NCBI GenBank assembly: GCA_963204815.1
Contig: CAUJHQ010000115.1
Location: 1 to 64,000, forward strand
Source of the DNA: Pseudomonadota bacterium
GTDB lineage: Bacteria; Pseudomonadota; Gammaproteobacteria; Burkholderiales; Burkholderiaceae_C
Direction of reading: 5' to 3'
DNA length: 64,000 bases
Each line of letters opens with the position of its first letter. Positions within the stretch are counted from its first letter, which is position 1. The translations under genes were made by a program, and so were the position numbers. A model generated the notes under the pieces. That model did no database searches and was not told the origin of the DNA. It saw only the letters and a program-made list of their open reading frames with translations. Positions 49,497 to 58,305 of this stretch are shown one piece after another.

Positions 49497-50453
49497 TCAG
49501 TACAGCTGCCAGGGCAGCGGGTCGTAGGCGTAGCCGCCGCCGTCGCGCACGCGCAGCTTGCCGATGCCGGGGAAGGGCAGGTGCACGGCGCCGATGAACA
49601 TGTCCTCCTTCACCGCCATCGCGAACAGCTCCTCGCGGCGCGCGCGCGCGAGGTCCTGGCGGAAGTCGAACATCACCGTGATCTCCGGCCGCGGGAACTG
49701 CACCGGCGCCACGTGCATCGTGTCGCCGAGCAACAGAAGCTTCGCGTCGCCCGAGCTCACGAGGTAGCAGCTGTGCCCCGGCGTGTGGCCCACGCCCGCC
49801 ACCGAGCGGATGCCCGGCGTGAGCTCGGCGCCGAGCTCGAAGGTCTGCAGGCGGTCGCCGCAGGCCGCGATGGCACGCTTGGCGGGAACGAAGCGGCCCT
49901 TCTGGTTGTCGGGCGCCGCGGCCTCGACGGCGGCGCTGCCCCAGTAGTCGACGTCGAGCTTGGCCACGCGCAGCACCGCGTTCGGGAACAGCTTCGCGCC
50001 TTCGGGCGTGACGGCGCCGTGCAGGTGGTCGCCGTGCATGTGCGTGATGTAGACCTCGTCGACCTGCTCGGGCGCGACGCCGGCCGCGGCCAGCGCCTGC
50101 GGCAGCCGGCCGGCGGTGGGGCCCAGCATCTTCGCGCCGCCGGTGTCCACCAGCACCAGCTTGCTGCCGGTGTTGACGAGGAAGGTGTTGACGGCGGTGC
50201 GGAACGGCGCCTTCGTCTTCGCGGCCTCGAGCGCGCGCTGGATGGCGTCGGCGTCGCCCTGCAGCACGGCGCCGGGCAGGTCGATGAAGCCGTCGAGCAG
50301 CGTCGTCACCTCGAAGCTGCCGAGCTTCATGCGGTGCACGCCGAGCGCACCGCCGCCGGCCAGCGGCGCAGCGGCGAACAGCGGCGGCGCCACGCCGACG
50401 GCGGACGCCGCGAGCATCTGGCCCAGGAAACGGCGGCGCGGGTCGTTCTTCAT
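49497..50453 (-). CDS. MBL-fold metallo-hydrolase, exported
   Basis: A 318-residue protein; ATG at 50453 with GGAGGAG upstream. A Tat signal (DPRRRFLGQMLAASAVGVAPPLFA) precedes the metallo-beta-lactamase fold. Metal ligands are in YITHMHGDHLHG near residue 128, GHTPGHSCY near 220, and LLGDTMHVAP near 240. The VDTGGAKMLGPTAGRLPQAL segment is typical of periplasmic lactonase/arylsulfatase-like members. The substrate is unknown; a quorum-quenching lactonase or a detoxifying hydrolase is possible. The track's 745-residue frame is read-through. Confidence 0.9.
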   Translation of the reverse strand: MKNDPRRRFLGQMLAASAVGVAPPLFAAAPLAGGGALGVHRMKLGSFEVTTLLDGFIDLPGAVLQGDADAIQRALEAAKTKAPFRTAVNTFLVNTGSKLVLVDTGGAKMLGPTAGRLPQALAAAGVAPEQVDEVYITHMHGDHLHGAVTPEGAKLFPNAVLRVAKLDVDYWGSAAVEAAAPDNQKGRFVPAKRAIAACGDRLQTFELGAELTPGIRSVAGVGHTPGHSCYLVSSGDAKLLLLGDTMHVAPVQFPRPEITVMFDFRQDLARARREELFAMAVKEDMFIGAVHLPFPGIGKLRVRDGGGYAYDPLPWQLY

Positions 50454-50527
50454 CGGTCTCCTCCGGAAGTTGCGGGCAGTGTAGGCAGCGCCCCGGCGGG
50501 CGTCCTGAGTGGCAACCCCCGGCCCAA

Positions 50528-51214
50528 TCAGCGCCAGGCGAAGTGCGGCTGCTCGAAGTGCGCCACGCGCGTCGGCCGGCCCAGCAGGCACCACTCGCGG
50601 AACTGGTAGAGCACGGCCGCGGTGGGCGCGGCGATCCAGCTGTCGCCCACCGGCATGCGCAGCACCGGGTGCGCGCTGCCGGCCAGCGCGTCGAGCAGCG
50701 GTGCGTCTTCGCGCAGCAGTTCGTCGACCGGGATGCGGTGCACGCTCTCCACTTCGCCGGGGTTCGGCACCAGCGCGTCGCCGACGCCCGCCCACACCAC
50801 CACCGGCGTGATGACGAAGCCGGAGCGCGTGGCGAAGTCGTCCAGGCGGCCGAGCACCGCGCCCGCGTCGACGGCGAGGCCGGTCTCTTCGTGCAGCTCG
50901 CGCAGCGCGGCGGCCTCGGGCGTCTCGCCGGCGTCGAGGCGGCCGCCGGGCAGGGCCCACTGGCCGGCGTGGGCGCGCAGCGCGGCCGAGCGGCGCGTCA
51001 GCAGCAGCGCGGCGCGGTCGCTCGGGGCGCTGAAGGCCGGCAGGCCCGCCACGCCCGCGCCCGGCCCTTCGTCGATGACGGCCAGCGCCACCGCCGCATG
51101 GCGCTCGGCGCCTTCGGCGAGCGAGCGCACGTCGAAGGCGCGCAGGCGCTCGGCGAGCGCGGCGCGCAGGGCGGCGGTGCGGCGGGTGGGAACGGGTGCG
51201 GGCGGCGGTGTCAT
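50528..51214 (-). CDS. NUDIX hydrolase (CoA pyrophosphatase-like)
   Basis: A 228-residue NUDIX enzyme starting MTPPPAPVPT. The NUDIX box GGRLDAGETPEAAALRELHEETGL near residue 100 matches GX5EX7REUXEEXGU. The upstream RSAALRAHAGQWALPGG corresponds to the UPF0035 motif LRSHxGQxxFPGG of CoA/acyl-CoA diphosphatases, with Leu for the usual Phe. It probably cleaves CoA derivatives to phosphopantetheine and 3',5'-ADP. Divergent from the YeeE/YedE pair. Confidence 0.9.
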   Translation of the reverse strand: MTPPPAPVPTRRTAALRAALAERLRAFDVRSLAEGAERHAAVALAVIDEGPGAGVAGLPAFSAPSDRAALLLTRRSAALRAHAGQWALPGGRLDAGETPEAAALRELHEETGLAVDAGAVLGRLDDFATRSGFVITPVVVWAGVGDALVPNPGEVESVHRIPVDELLREDAPLLDALAGSAHPVLRMPVGDSWIAAPTAAVLYQFREWCLLGRPTRVAHFEQPHFAWR

Positions 51215-51290
51215 CGGCGGACCATTGTGCAGCGTGGTACGCGGGCCGGTATGCTGCGGCCCCTTTGCACGAGCCTGCTGGAGACTCATC

Positions 51291-51758
51291 GTGATCGCGT
51301 CCCTCTTTCCCCTCGGCTGGTGGCACTACCTCGCCGGCGGGCTGTGCATCGGCCTCGGCACCGCGCTGCTGTACGTGGCCACCGGCCGCCTCGCCGGCAT
51401 GAGCTCGGTGTTCAGCTCGACCTGGTCGTACCTGTCGGCGCGCGCCTTCTTCCAGCAACCGCGCTGGCTCGAAAGCCGCGCCTGGCGCCTGCAGCTGGCA
51501 TTGGGCCTGGTGCTCGGCGCGGCGCTGTGGTGGCTGTGGCTCGGCCCGGCCGAAGCGCTGTCGACGACGGTGCCGACCTGGCGCCTCGTGCTCGGCGGCG
51601 TGGTCGCCGGCTACGGCGCGCGGCTGGCCGGCGGCTGCACGTCGGGCCACGGCATCTGCGGCCTGGGCTCGCTGAAGCTGCCGTCGCTGGGGGCGGTGCT
51701 GACCTTCATGGCCACCGGCTTCGTCACCGCGCAACTGCTGGCGGGGTGGGGCGCATGA
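51291..51758 (+). CDS. YeeE/YedE (thiosulfate transporter-like) protein, first half
   Basis: A 155-residue membrane protein starting at GTG with GGAGA seven bases upstream. It has four to five hydrophobic segments and the family motif YGARLAGGCTSGHGICGLGSL near residue 108, whose cysteine lines the sulfur-compound pathway in YeeE-type thiosulfate channels. TATGCT at about 51250 is a possible -10. The stop overlaps the next start as ATGA. The two half-size genes together equal one full YeeE. Confidence 0.92.
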   Translation: MIASLFPLGWWHYLAGGLCIGLGTALLYVATGRLAGMSSVFSSTWSYLSARAFFQQPRWLESRAWRLQLALGLVLGAALWWLWLGPAEALSTTVPTWRLVLGGVVAGYGARLAGGCTSGHGICGLGSLKLPSLGAVLTFMATGFVTAQLLAGWGA

Positions 51759-52192
51759 GCGGCGTCCCGCGTTCGATCGCCGTCGTCGCCGCCGGCGCGC
51801 TGTTCGGCTTCGGCCTCGCGCTCAGCGGCATGGTGCGGCCCGAGGTGGTGCTGTCGTTCCTGCAGTTCAAGGACTGGGGGCTGATGCTGGTGATGGGCGG
51901 CGGCCTCGCCGTCACGCTGCTGGCCTACCAGCTCACCCCGCGGCTGGCGCCGCGGCCGCTGCTCGGCGGCGTGTTCGAGGCGCACACGGCGCGCATGCAC
52001 CGCGACACCTTCGTCGGCTCGGCGCTGTTCGGCGTCGGCTGGGGCTTGTCGGGTGTGTGCCCGGGTCCGGCGATCGCGGGGCTGGGCACCGGCAACCTGC
52101 AGTTGCTGTGGGTGCTGGCCGGGCTGGCCGCCGGCGCCTGGCTGCACGGCGCCACCGCCGGCGCGCCGGCTGCCGCGCCGCAGGAGGGCTGA
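51755..52192 (+). CDS. YeeE/YedE protein, second half
   Basis: A 145-residue membrane protein with four hydrophobic segments. It has the paired family motifs GFGLALSGMVRPEVVLSFL near the start and GVGWGLSGVCPGPAIAGLG near residue 95, the second carrying the conserved cysteine. Coupled by ATGA overlap to the first half, with which it should assemble. It probably admits thiosulfate or related sulfur species. No rhodanese or MBL persulfide dioxygenase is adjacent. It ends four bases before a convergent dioxygenase gene. Confidence 0.92.
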   Translation: MSGVPRSIAVVAAGALFGFGLALSGMVRPEVVLSFLQFKDWGLMLVMGGGLAVTLLAYQLTPRLAPRPLLGGVFEAHTARMHRDTFVGSALFGVGWGLSGVCPGPAIAGLGTGNLQLLWVLAGLAAGAWLHGATAGAPAAAPQEG

Positions 52193-52196
52193 CGCC

Positions 52197-53048
52197 TCAG
52201 GCGGCGGCGTCTGCCAGCGCGGCGGCCTGCGGCCCGAACGCGTAGGCGTCCATGCCGAGGTCGCCGAAGGTCAGGCTGTCGTGCACGCGCCGCCCCGGCG
52301 TGCCGGCGCCGGCCGCGCCGGCGGCGACGTAGAACGGCAGCAGGTGCTCGTCGGTCGGGTGCATCAGCGCGGCGTGCGGCGCCTTCGTCCGGTACTCGAA
52401 GAGCGCGGGCCAGTCGGCCGCCGCGGTCTTGTCCAGGAACCAGTGGCGGAACGCGGTGCTCTCCGGCGTGGCCGGGCGGTCGACCGCGCTCATGCGGCCC
52501 TGCGAGAACACGCGCCCCAGGTTGTGCGTGATGCTGCCCGAGCCGACGATGAGCACGCCCTCGTCGGCCAGCGGCGCCAGCGCCTGGCCCAGTTCGTACA
52601 GCCTCGCCGGCGGCCAGTTGGGCGGCCAGGCGAGCGGCAGCACGGGGACGTCGGCGCCCGGCCACATCGAACGCAGCGGCACCCAGATGCCGTGGTCCAG
52701 CCCGCCTTCGTCGACGCGGTGCACCGGCAGCCCGGCGGCGGCCAGCAGCGCCTGCACGCGGCCGGCGAGTTCCGGCGCGCCGGGGGCGTCGTAGCGCAGC
52801 GTGTAGAGCTTGGGGTCGAAGCCGCCGAAGTCGTAGACGGCCTCGTGGCGCGGTGCCGCCAGCAGCACGGGCTCACGCGTCAGGCTGTGTGCGCTGATCG
52901 CGAGCACCGCCTTCGGGCGGCCGATGGCGGCGTCGATGGCGGGGCCGAGCCGGGACCACCACGCGCCGGCTTCGCGCGGTTCGAGCGCGGTCATCGGCGA
53001 GCCGTGGGACAGGAAGAGGGTGGGCAGGCGTTCCATGATGCTGCCCAT
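52197..53048 (-). CDS. DODA-type extradiol ring-opening dioxygenase (LigB superfamily)
   Basis: A 283-residue class III extradiol dioxygenase (YgiD/DODA branch). Metal and catalytic positions: FLSHGSPM near residue 14, ISAHSLTREP near 52, DEGGLDHGIWVPL near 115, GSGSITHNLG near 175 and MHPTDEHLLPFYVA near 232. The start at 53048 follows GGTGG; 53036 is an alternative four codons later. The family opens catechol rings such as 4,5-DOPA. It is monocistronic, and its physiological substrate is unknown. Confidence 0.93.
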   Translation of the reverse strand: MGSIMERLPTLFLSHGSPMTALEPREAGAWWSRLGPAIDAAIGRPKAVLAISAHSLTREPVLLAAPRHEAVYDFGGFDPKLYTLRYDAPGAPELAGRVQALLAAAGLPVHRVDEGGLDHGIWVPLRSMWPGADVPVLPLAWPPNWPPARLYELGQALAPLADEGVLIVGSGSITHNLGRVFSQGRMSAVDRPATPESTAFRHWFLDKTAAADWPALFEYRTKAPHAALMHPTDEHLLPFYVAAGAAGAGTPGRRVHDSLTFGDLGMDAYAFGPQAAALADAAA

Positions 53049-53124
53049 TGAACCACCGGCCGCGGCCCCGGGGCTTCAGGCCGATTGCACGCTCGGTTCA
53101 AGCGTTTCGGGTACCGTGCGCGCC

Positions 53125-55662
53125 ATGAACGAAGCCCCCTCGATCTTCAGGCTGGCCTGGCGGCAGGCGCTGCGCGACTTCCGCGCCGGCGAACTGCGCC
53201 TGCTGGCGGTGGCCGTGCTGCTGGCGGTGGCGGCGCTCACCGCGGTCGGCTTCTTCGCCGACCGGCTGAACGGCGGCCTCGCGCGCGACGCCCGCCAGCT
53301 GCTCGGCGGCGACGCCATCATCAGCAGCGACAAGCCGCCGCCGCCCGAGTTGCTGGCGCGCGCGCAGGCGCTCGGCCTGAACGTCGCGCAGAGCGCCAGC
53401 TTCCCCAGCATGGCGCGCGCCGCCGACGCGCAAGGCGGTGCCACGCGCCTGGTGGCCGTGAAGGCGGTCGGCCCGGCCTACCCGCTGCGCGGTCAGCTGC
53501 AGCTGAAGGCGGCGCCCGACGCGCGCGTGGAGCGCGTGGCCGCGGCGCCCGCGCCCGGCACGGTGTGGGTCGACGCCGCTCTGCTCGGCGCGCTCCAGCT
53601 GAACGTCGGCGACCCGCTGCTGCTGGGCGACGCCACGCTGACGATCGCGAAGCTCATCGTCATCGAGCCCGACCGCGGCTCCGGCTTCAGCAGCTTCGCG
53701 CCGCGCGTGATGCTGGCCGAGGCCGACCTGCCGGCCACGCGTCTGGTGCAGCCGGCCAGCCGCGTGAGCTACCGCCTCGCGGTGGCGGCGCCGGCCGGCC
53801 GGGACGCCGCCGTGACGCGCTTCGTGCAGGACAGCGAGGCGCTCATCAAGAGCGTGCCGCTGCGCGGCGTGCGTGTCGAGTCGCTGGAGTCCGGCCGCCC
53901 CGAGATGCGCCAGACGCTGGACCGCGCCGGCAAGTTCCTCAACCTCGTGGCGCTGCTGGCGGCGCTGCTGGCGGCGGTGGCGGTGGGCATCGCGTCGCGC
54001 GACTTCGCGGCGCGCCACCTCGACGACTGCGCGATGCTGCGCGTGCTGGGCCTGTCGCAGAACCGCATCGCCGGCGCCTACGCGCTCGAGTTCGCTGCCG
54101 TCGGCCTGCTGGCCAGCGCGGCCGGCGTCGCGCTCGGCTTCGCGGTCCACTACGTCTTCGTCTGGCTGCTCGGCAGCTTCGTCGACACGCAACTGCCCTG
54201 GCCGGGCCCGTGGCCGGCGCTGTTCGGCATCGGCGTGGGCATGACGCTGCTGCTGGGCTTCGGCCTGCCGCCGGTGCTGCAGCTGGCGCGCGTGCCGCCG
54301 CTGCGCGTGATCCGGCGCGACGTCGGCGAGCTGAAGGCCTCGTCGCTGCTGGTGCTGGCGGCGGGCACCGCCGGCTTCGCGGCCTTGCTGATGGCGGTGT
54401 CGTCCGACCTCACGCTGGGCGCCATCGCGGTGGGCGGCTTCGCCGCCGCGGTGGCGGTGTTCGCGCTGCTGTCCTGGGGCGCGGTGACGCTGCTCAAGCG
54501 CGCGGTGCCGGAATCGCGGGCGCCGCGGTGGCTGATCCTCGCGACGCGGCAGATCGCCGCGCGGCCGGCCTTCGCGGTGCTGCAGGTGTCGGCGCTGGCG
54601 GTCGGCCTGCTGGCGCTGGTGCTGCTGGTGCTGCTGCGCACCGACCTCATCGACAGCTGGCGCCGCGCCACGCCGCCCGACGCGCCGAACCGCTTCGTCA
54701 TCAACCTGCAGCCCGAGCAGGGCGACGCGTTCCGCCAGCGCCTGGGCGAGGCCGGCGTCGCGCGCTACGACTGGTACCCGATGATCCGCGGCCGCCTGGT
54801 GGCGATCAACGGCAAGGCCGTCAGCGCCGAAAGCTACACCGAGCCGCGCGCCTCGCGCCTGGTCGACCGCGAATTCAATCTCAGCCACGACGCGAAGCCG
54901 CCGGCGCACAACCAGGTCGTCGGCGGGCGCTGGGTGGCCGACGAGGCCGACGGGCTGTCGGTGGAAGACGGCATCGCGCAGACGCTGGGCCTGAAGCTCG
55001 GCGACACGCTGCGCTTCGACATCGCCGGCACGCTGAAGGAGGCGCGCATCACCAGCCTGCGCAAGGTGGACTGGGGCTCGATGCGCGTCAACTTCTTCGT
55101 CATGTTCCCGCTCGCGCGCATGGACGACGTGCCCGTCACCTACATCAGCGCCTTCCGCGCGCCGGCGACGGCGGGCTTCGACAGCGCGCTGTCGCGCGAA
55201 TTCCCGAACATCACCACAGTCGACGTGTCGGCGTCGATCGCGCAGGTGCAGCAGGTGCTGGACCAGGTCATACGCGCCGTCGAGTTCCTGTTCGGATTCA
55301 CGCTGGTGGCCGGCCTCGTGGTGCTGTTCGCCGCCGTCAGCGCCACGCGCGAGACGCGCGCGCGCGAGTTCGCGGTGATGCGCGCGATGGGCGCCGGCGG
55401 CGGCCTGCTCGCGCAGGTGCAGCGCGCCGAACTGCTGGGCGTGGGCGCGCTCGCCGGCTTCCTGGCGTCGATCGCGGCGGTGGCGGTGGGCTGGGCGCTG
55501 GCGCGCTTCGCCTTCGAGTTCAGCTGGAACCCGCAGCTCGCGGTGCCGCTGTACGGCAGCGTGGCCGGCGCGCTGCTCGCGCTGGCGGCCGGCTGGTGGG
55601 GCCTGCGCGACGTGCTGCGCCGGCCGGTGGTGGAAACGCTGCGCCGCGCGGCGGCCGACTAG
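53125..55662 (+). CDS. ABC transporter permease, FtsX/YbbP-like
   Basis: An 845-residue permease with the duplicated FtsX plan. An N-terminal TM helix (LLAVAVLLAVAALTAVGF) is followed by a periplasmic MacB-PCD-like domain (about 50-260), then an FtsX block with FLNLVALLAALLAAVAVGIASRDF and DDCAMLRVLGLSQNRIA near 290. Two to four further helices, a second periplasmic domain (about 510-690) and a final FtsX block (ETRAREFAVMRAMGAGGG near 765) complete it. This is the YbbP type that normally pairs with a YbbA ATPase; none is encoded here. TACCGT seven bases before the ATG suggests a leaderless message. Confidence 0.92.
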   Translation: MNEAPSIFRLAWRQALRDFRAGELRLLAVAVLLAVAALTAVGFFADRLNGGLARDARQLLGGDAIISSDKPPPPELLARAQALGLNVAQSASFPSMARAADAQGGATRLVAVKAVGPAYPLRGQLQLKAAPDARVERVAAAPAPGTVWVDAALLGALQLNVGDPLLLGDATLTIAKLIVIEPDRGSGFSSFAPRVMLAEADLPATRLVQPASRVSYRLAVAAPAGRDAAVTRFVQDSEALIKSVPLRGVRVESLESGRPEMRQTLDRAGKFLNLVALLAALLAAVAVGIASRDFAARHLDDCAMLRVLGLSQNRIAGAYALEFAAVGLLASAAGVALGFAVHYVFVWLLGSFVDTQLPWPGPWPALFGIGVGMTLLLGFGLPPVLQLARVPPLRVIRRDVGELKASSLLVLAAGTAGFAALLMAVSSDLTLGAIAVGGFAAAVAVFALLSWGAVTLLKRAVPESRAPRWLILATRQIAARPAFAVLQVSALAVGLLALVLLVLLRTDLIDSWRRATPPDAPNRFVINLQPEQGDAFRQRLGEAGVARYDWYPMIRGRLVAINGKAVSAESYTEPRASRLVDREFNLSHDAKPPAHNQVVGGRWVADEADGLSVEDGIAQTLGLKLGDTLRFDIAGTLKEARITSLRKVDWGSMRVNFFVMFPLARMDDVPVTYISAFRAPATAGFDSALSREFPNITTVDVSASIAQVQQVLDQVIRAVEFLFGFTLVAGLVVLFAAVSATRETRAREFAVMRAMGAGGGLLAQVQRAELLGVGALAGFLASIAAVAVGWALARFAFEFSWNPQLAVPLYGSVAGALLALAAGWWGLRDVLRRPVVETLRRAAAD

Positions 55663-58253
55663 GGCGCGGCGTTGCCGATGCGCCGCTGCACCAGGTCGAG
55701 CAGGCGCTCCATCTCCACCGGCTTCGTCAGGTAGTCGGCGAAGCCGGCGTCGCGTGCGGCGCTGAGGTCGGCATCGGTCGCGTTGGCGCTCACGGCGACG
55801 ACCGGCACCGTGCGCGTGGCGGCGTCGGCGCGCAGGCGGCGCAGCACCTCGTAGCCGTTCATGCCGGGCAGCTGGATGTCGAGCAGCACGAGGTCGGGGC
55901 GCGCGTCGAGCGCGATCTCCAGGCCGGCCACCGGGTGCTCGGCGGTGAGCAGGCGCACGCCGGGGCAGCGCGCCAGCATGGCCTCCATCAGCACCACGTT
56001 CACCGGGTTGTCCTCGATGTAGAGCACGGTGCGCGCCGCGGCCGCCGGCGCCGCGGCGGCGGGCTCGGCGGCCGGCGCGGCGGGCTCGGCCGCCACCGCG
56101 CCCGGCGCCTTCGCCAGCCGCACCCAGAACGTGCTGCCGCGGCCGAGCTCGCTGGCGACGCCGATCTCGCCGTGCATCAGCTCGACCAGCCACTTGCTGA
56201 GCGCGAGGCCCAGGCCGGCGCCGTCGGCGTGCGGGGCGTCGACGCGCTCGAAGGCCTCGAACAGGCGCTGCTGCTGCGCGCTGCTGATGCCGGGGCCTTC
56301 GTCGCTCACCTCCAGGCGCAGCCGTGCGCCGTCGTCGCGGCAGCCCAGGCGCACCGTGCTGCCGGCGCGGCCGAACTTGACGGCGTTGGACAGCAGGTTG
56401 AGCAGCACCTGCTCGAGCCGCAGGCGGTCGGCCTCGGCGAATGCGACGCCGGCGGCCGGCGGCTCCGTGACGACGGCGATGCCGCGCTCGGCCGCCAGCG
56501 GCTGCACGCGGCGCGCGGCTTCGGCGATCAGCGGCGCCAGCGCCACCAGCGCCAGCTTCAGCTGCAGGGCGCCGGACTCCAGCCGCGCGATGTCCAGCAC
56601 CTCGTTGATGAGCGTCAGCAGGTGGCGCCCGCCGCGCAGGATCTCCTGCACGCGCGCGCGCTGCGAAGGCGCCAGCGGCTCGGCGCGGTCGGTCTCCATC
56701 AGCTGGCCGAAGCCGAGCACCGCGTTCAGCGGCGTGCGCAGTTCGTGCGACATGCGCGAGAGGAAGTCCGTCTTCACGCGGTTGGCGCGCTCGGCCTCGT
56801 TGCGCGCCGCGACCAGCGCCGCCTCGGCGGCCTTGCGCTCGTCGATGTGCCAGCCGTAGCAGATGAAGCCCTCGAAGCGCCCGCTGCTGTCGTGGCGCGG
56901 GATGCCGGTGTCGGCGATCCAGGTGCTGCGGCCGTCGGCGCGGCGCAGGCGGAACTCGATCTCGAAGCGCGTGCGCGCCTTGAAGGCAGCGGTGAACGCC
57001 TCGGCGCAGCGCTCGTAGTCGAGCGGGTCGATGCGCGCCCGCCAGGAGCTTGCGAGCTCCTGGTCCAGCGTGCGGCCGGTGTGTTCGAGCCAGCGCTGGT
57101 TGAACCAGTGCGGGCGGCCGTCGGCGTCGCTCTGCCAGACGAGCGCCGGCGCCCCGTCGGCCATGCGGCGGAAGCGCGACTCGCTTTCCGCCAGCGCGCG
57201 CTGCGCGCGCACGCTGTCGGTGACGTCGCTGTAGGTGCGCACGAGGCTGCCGTCGGGCGCGAAGTGCGACTGCACGTCGAGCACCACGCCGTCCTGCCGC
57301 ACGCGCTGGTAGCGCTGGGCGATCGCGCGCGGGTCGCCGCCGACGAAGCGCTGCAGGCCGTCGCGGCCGACGTCGTCCATCTGCTGCAGCGCCGGCCCGA
57401 AGTGGCCCTGCGCGATCTGCCAGCGCGCCAGCGCATCGAGCGTGGGCCGCTGCAGCAGCAGCGATTCGGGCAGCTGCAGCAGGTCGAGCGCACGCCGGTT
57501 GTAGGCGTTCACGCGGCCTTCGGCATCGAGGCTGAGCACGCCCTGCGACAGGCTCTCCAGCGTGACCTCGAGCACGCGCGACTTCTGCGCCAGCAGTGCA
57601 TCGCTGCGCGCCACGAGCGCGCCGCGGTCGGCTTCGGCGATGCGCGCGGCGGCGAGCGCAGCGCGTTCGCGTGCGACGCGGCGCGCTGCGCTGGCGTAGA
57701 CGAAGAACAGCAGCCCGAGCATCGCCGCGGCGACGACGATCAGCTCGGGCACCGGCTGCGCCGCGGCCACCAGCCGCAGCGCCAGCGGCGCCAGCGTGGG
57801 CACGCTGAAGAGCAGCGCGGACACGCCGTCGTACAGCGCCAGCATCATGCTGCCGGCCGCCAGGCCGGCCAGCAGCAGCGTCAGCGTCGCCAGCGTGGTG
57901 CCGCTGGCCGCGGCCGGCAGCAGCAGGGCCGCGCCGCCCCAGGCCAGCCCGTGCAGCAGCGCGCCGCCGCGAAAGAAGGTCAGCCAGTGCGCCGACGGTG
58001 CGGCATCGGCACGGCCGGCGTGGCGCCGCCACAGCACCAGCCGCGCCAGCAGCACCAGCGCCAGCATCGCGGCCCAGGCGGCGAGCGCCCGGCCGTCGAC
58101 GACACCGTGCAACGTGATGGCCAGCACGGCGGCCGCGCAGGCCGACGCCACCACCGCGGGCACCACGGCATCGGCGTGCGAGCGCAGCAACGCCGCCAGG
58201 ACGGCGGCGTCGATGCGGGGGTCGCGGGCCGCTGGCCGGCGCTCGGGGAGCAT
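55659..58253 (-). CDS. Hybrid sensor histidine kinase with PAS domains and receiver
   Basis: An 864-residue kinase. About six membrane segments (35-200) precede a coiled linker, a PAS domain (about 228-335), and a second PAS/PAC (about 350-480, VWQSDADGRPHWFNQRW). HisKA follows with FLSRMSHELRTPLNAVLGFGQ near 500, then HATPase with NLLSNAVKFG near 612, DEGPGIS and GAGLGLALSKW, an Ala/Pro linker, and a receiver with YIEDNPVNVVLMEA and phospho-acceptor VLLDIQLPGMNG near 795. All motifs are intact. Its stop shares CTAG with the convergent permease gene. The final output partner is unknown. Confidence 0.93.
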   Translation of the reverse strand: MLPERRPAARDPRIDAAVLAALLRSHADAVVPAVVASACAAAVLAITLHGVVDGRALAAWAAMLALVLLARLVLWRRHAGRADAAPSAHWLTFFRGGALLHGLAWGGAALLLPAAASGTTLATLTLLLAGLAAGSMMLALYDGVSALLFSVPTLAPLALRLVAAAQPVPELIVVAAAMLGLLFFVYASAARRVARERAALAAARIAEADRGALVARSDALLAQKSRVLEVTLESLSQGVLSLDAEGRVNAYNRRALDLLQLPESLLLQRPTLDALARWQIAQGHFGPALQQMDDVGRDGLQRFVGGDPRAIAQRYQRVRQDGVVLDVQSHFAPDGSLVRTYSDVTDSVRAQRALAESESRFRRMADGAPALVWQSDADGRPHWFNQRWLEHTGRTLDQELASSWRARIDPLDYERCAEAFTAAFKARTRFEIEFRLRRADGRSTWIADTGIPRHDSSGRFEGFICYGWHIDERKAAEAALVAARNEAERANRVKTDFLSRMSHELRTPLNAVLGFGQLMETDRAEPLAPSQRARVQEILRGGRHLLTLINEVLDIARLESGALQLKLALVALAPLIAEAARRVQPLAAERGIAVVTEPPAAGVAFAEADRLRLEQVLLNLLSNAVKFGRAGSTVRLGCRDDGARLRLEVSDEGPGISSAQQQRLFEAFERVDAPHADGAGLGLALSKWLVELMHGEIGVASELGRGSTFWVRLAKAPGAVAAEPAAPAAEPAAAAPAAAARTVLYIEDNPVNVVLMEAMLARCPGVRLLTAEHPVAGLEIALDARPDLVLLDIQLPGMNGYEVLRRLRADAATRTVPVVAVSANATDADLSAARDAGFADYLTKPVEMERLLDLVQRRIGNAAP

Positions 58254-58305
58254 GCCCCGATTCTGCCGGCGGCCGGACGCCGTGGCGGCCGTGCGAGCCG
58301 GTGGG

